Part shown: one piece after another, positions 62,657 to 64,000 of the stretch
Layout of the letters: every line of letters starts with the position of its first letter
Position numbering within the stretch: the stretch's first letter is position 1
NCBI GenBank assembly: GCA_030041515.1
Contig: JASHNS010000122.1
Span: 1 to 64,000 of the forward strand
From: Acidobacteriaceae bacterium
GTDB lineage: Bacteria; Acidobacteriota; Terriglobia; Terriglobales; Acidobacteriaceae
Direction: 5' to 3'
DNA length: 64,000 nt
Notes under the pieces: generated by a model
Told to the model about the DNA's origin: nothing
Databases searched by the model: none
What the model saw: the letters and a program-made list of their open reading frames with translations, nothing else
Translations under genes and position numbers: made by a program

Positions 62657-63721
62657 CTATCGGTCCATAAAGTGCTTTGGCGGCATTCCCTTCAGCCGCT
62701 CCGCCGCGCTTTCCGCCGTGATGTCGCGCTGCGGCATGCCCAGCATTTCAAAGCCGACCATGTACTTCCGCACCGTGGCCGAGCGCAGCAGAGGCGGATA
62801 GAAATGCGCGTGGAAATGCCATTCCTCATGCGGGTCGCCGTCGCTCGGCGCCTGATGAAAGCCCATCGTGTAGGGAAAGCTGGTCTGAAAGAGGTTGTCG
62901 TACCGGGTGGTAACCTGCTTCAGAATGTCGGCGAGCCCGTCGCGCTCTGCTTCGCCCAGGTCGAGCAGCGAGCGCAGGTGCCGCTTCGCCAGCACCAGCG
63001 TTTCAAAGGGCCAAACCGCCCACCAGGGGACAACCGCCAGAAAGCCCTCGTTCTCGCAGACGAGGCGCACGCCCTCTCGTTGCTCGCATTGCGCGTAGTC
63101 GCACAGCAAACAGCTCCCGCGTGCGCGCCGATAGCCCTGGAGCGCCGCCGTCTCCGCCGCCGGCTCATCAGGCACATGCTCCGTGGCCCAGATTTGCCCA
63201 TGCGGATGCGGATTGCTGGCGCCCATCATCGCGCCGCGATTCTCGAAGATCTGCACGTAGCGAAACTCCTCGCCCAGCAGCTGATACTCCTCAGTCCACG
63301 CACCCACGACACGCCGGATGGACGCGAGATCCATCCGCGCCAGCGTCAGGCTGTGGTCCGGATGAAAGCACAGCACACGGCAACGTCCCCGCTCCGGCTC
63401 AGCAACCAGCAGAGGCTCAGACGTGCCGCCGCTCCTGCTTTGCATTTGGGCAGAGTCCGCTTGCGGCAGCAGCGCCGGGTAGTCGTTGTCGAAGATGTAG
63501 ACGCTCTCATAGGCTGGCGTGACCAGTCCGCCCGCGCGCCGATTGCCCGGACACAAATAGCATTCCGGATCGTAGTGGACCGTCGAAAATCCGCTCGCCC
63601 CGCTGACCTCGCCCTGCCACGGCCGCGCGGTGCGCTGCGGCGAAACCAGCACCCACTCCCGCCGTAACGGGTTGTATCTTCTGTGCGGAAACTCCATCGA
63701 TCCTGCCAACCCGTCCTCCAT
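62657..63721 (-). CDS. galT: Galactose-1-phosphate uridylyltransferase
   Basis: 354-aa HIT-superfamily enzyme of the Leloir pathway. RREWVLVSPQRTARPWQG, CYLCPGNRRAGG (zinc Cys), MGASNPHPHGQIWATEHVP with the catalytic HPH, WWAVWPFETLVLAKRHLRSL and EEWHFHAHFYPPLLRSATVRKYMVGFEMLG are all typical. ATG 63721 is chosen because AGAGG lies 4 nt upstream; ATGs at 63745 and 63697 are alternatives. galK/galE are not adjacent. Confidence 0.93.
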   Translation of the reverse strand: MEDGLAGSMEFPHRRYNPLRREWVLVSPQRTARPWQGEVSGASGFSTVHYDPECYLCPGNRRAGGLVTPAYESVYIFDNDYPALLPQADSAQMQSRSGGTSEPLLVAEPERGRCRVLCFHPDHSLTLARMDLASIRRVVGAWTEEYQLLGEEFRYVQIFENRGAMMGASNPHPHGQIWATEHVPDEPAAETAALQGYRRARGSCLLCDYAQCEQREGVRLVCENEGFLAVVPWWAVWPFETLVLAKRHLRSLLDLGEAERDGLADILKQVTTRYDNLFQTSFPYTMGFHQAPSDGDPHEEWHFHAHFYPPLLRSATVRKYMVGFEMLGMPQRDITAESAAERLKGMPPKHFMDR

Positions 63722-63788
63722 TGACCTCTTTTTCAGAATACTCATGCTGTGATAAAGAGGAAGCTTCCCAACGCAGGGAGGAGCTGCC

Positions 63789-64000
63789 GTGCTGCCTGAA
63801 ATCGTCTTTGCGGGTGTGGGTGTTCTGATCATTCTGCTTGCAATTCCGCTGCTCCTGAGGAGAGTTCCGCGCAACGACTGGTATGGCCTGCGCACCGAGA
63901 AGACCATGCACGGCCCGGAGCAGGTCTGGTACGACGCGAATCACGATGCGGGCCTCGGCCTCTGCGCGGTCGGGATCCTCACTCTGGCCGCCGCGCTGTG
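63789..64000 (+). CDS. SdpI-like membrane protein, 5' part
   Basis: Incomplete at the window edge. GTG 63789 with GGGAGGAG 6 nt upstream opens a TM helix (IVFAGVGVLIILLAIPLLL), then RRVPRNDWYGLRTEKTMHGPEQVWYDANHDAGLGLCAVGI, the VPxNxWYGxRTxKT...WxxAN pattern of SdpI/YfhL-type proteins. SdpI is an immunity protein to the SDP toxin; many homologues have unknown roles. Divergent from galT. Confidence 0.75.
   Translation, partial: MLPEIVFAGVGVLIILLAIPLLLRRVPRNDWYGLRTEKTMHGPEQVWYDANHDAGLGLCAVGILTLAAAL

Noticed and set aside
62183-63667. 494-aa plus-strand frame opposite galT
   Set aside because: Low-complexity antisense translation; galT is unambiguous.

Overview
The window looks like chromosomal DNA from an Acidobacteriota (Terriglobia/Acidobacteriaceae-type) bacterium. 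The evidence is high GC, a PadR regulator paired with a duplicated-type ABC permease (the 'acidobacterial duplicated orphan permease' architecture), a VWFA-related secreted protein, a DUF3106 protein behind an ECF sigma/anti-sigma pair, many small zinc-ribbon proteins, a very large SBBP/choice-of-anchor-D surface protein and a hopanoid-type squalene operon. All names rest on motifs and family knowledge read by eye; no database search was run.

Layout. 1-8 kb: 3' end of msrB, an HExxH peptidase, rpmB, bioY, cysH with an apparent cysteine-sensing attenuator, zinc-ribbon proteins, proline dehydrogenase, and a sigma/anti-sigma/DUF3106 operon. 8-11.4 kb: tRNA-Val with a duplicated 3' end, a lipoprotein, an SPFH protein and a small block of hypothetical genes with atypical composition. 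11.9-25.9 kb: infC, mtaB, a receiver-only regulator, rpsU, the PadR/permease pair, purA, an S15 hydrolase, a SprT-like protein and aroA. 26-35.6 kb: an M61 peptidase, the pepP-like/accB/accC operon, a VWA protein, uppS, an XRE regulator and an HD protein. 35.6-47.8 kb: an OmpA/Ig protein, a fatty-acyl ligase with a decayed copy of its 5' end, then a tightly packed operon hemQ-hpnA-hpnG-two MDR dehydrogenases-hpnC-hpnD-hpnE. 48-56.6 kb: a small membrane protein behind a LexA-like box, tRNA-Lys, then a block bounded by two 87-bp direct repeats holding a Tat-exported glycosidase-like protein and a redox cassette (cupin, DUF2255, ADH, SDR, tautomerase, aldo-keto reductase) with a divergent AraC regulator. 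56.6-64 kb: a giant surface protein, a decayed LuxR HTH fragment, a tRNA 3' fragment, galT and the start of an SdpI-like protein.

Strongest new signals. (1) Upstream of cysH there is a 22-codon leader peptide with 7 Cys codons. It begins exactly where a near-consensus promoter predicts transcription to start and is followed by an intrinsic terminator and mutually exclusive hairpins: a leaderless, ribosome-mediated cysteine attenuator. (2) A 55-aa single-pass membrane protein sits 26 nt downstream of an 8-2-8 palindrome with core GAAC-N4-GTTC, which suggests an SOS-induced membrane peptide. (3) Two polyol-dehydrogenase-like MDR enzymes lie between hpnG and hpnC, making them candidates for a hopanoid side-chain reductase. 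There are also gene fossils (ligase 5' end, LuxR HTH, tRNA 3' ends) and an in-frame repeat insertion in mtaB.
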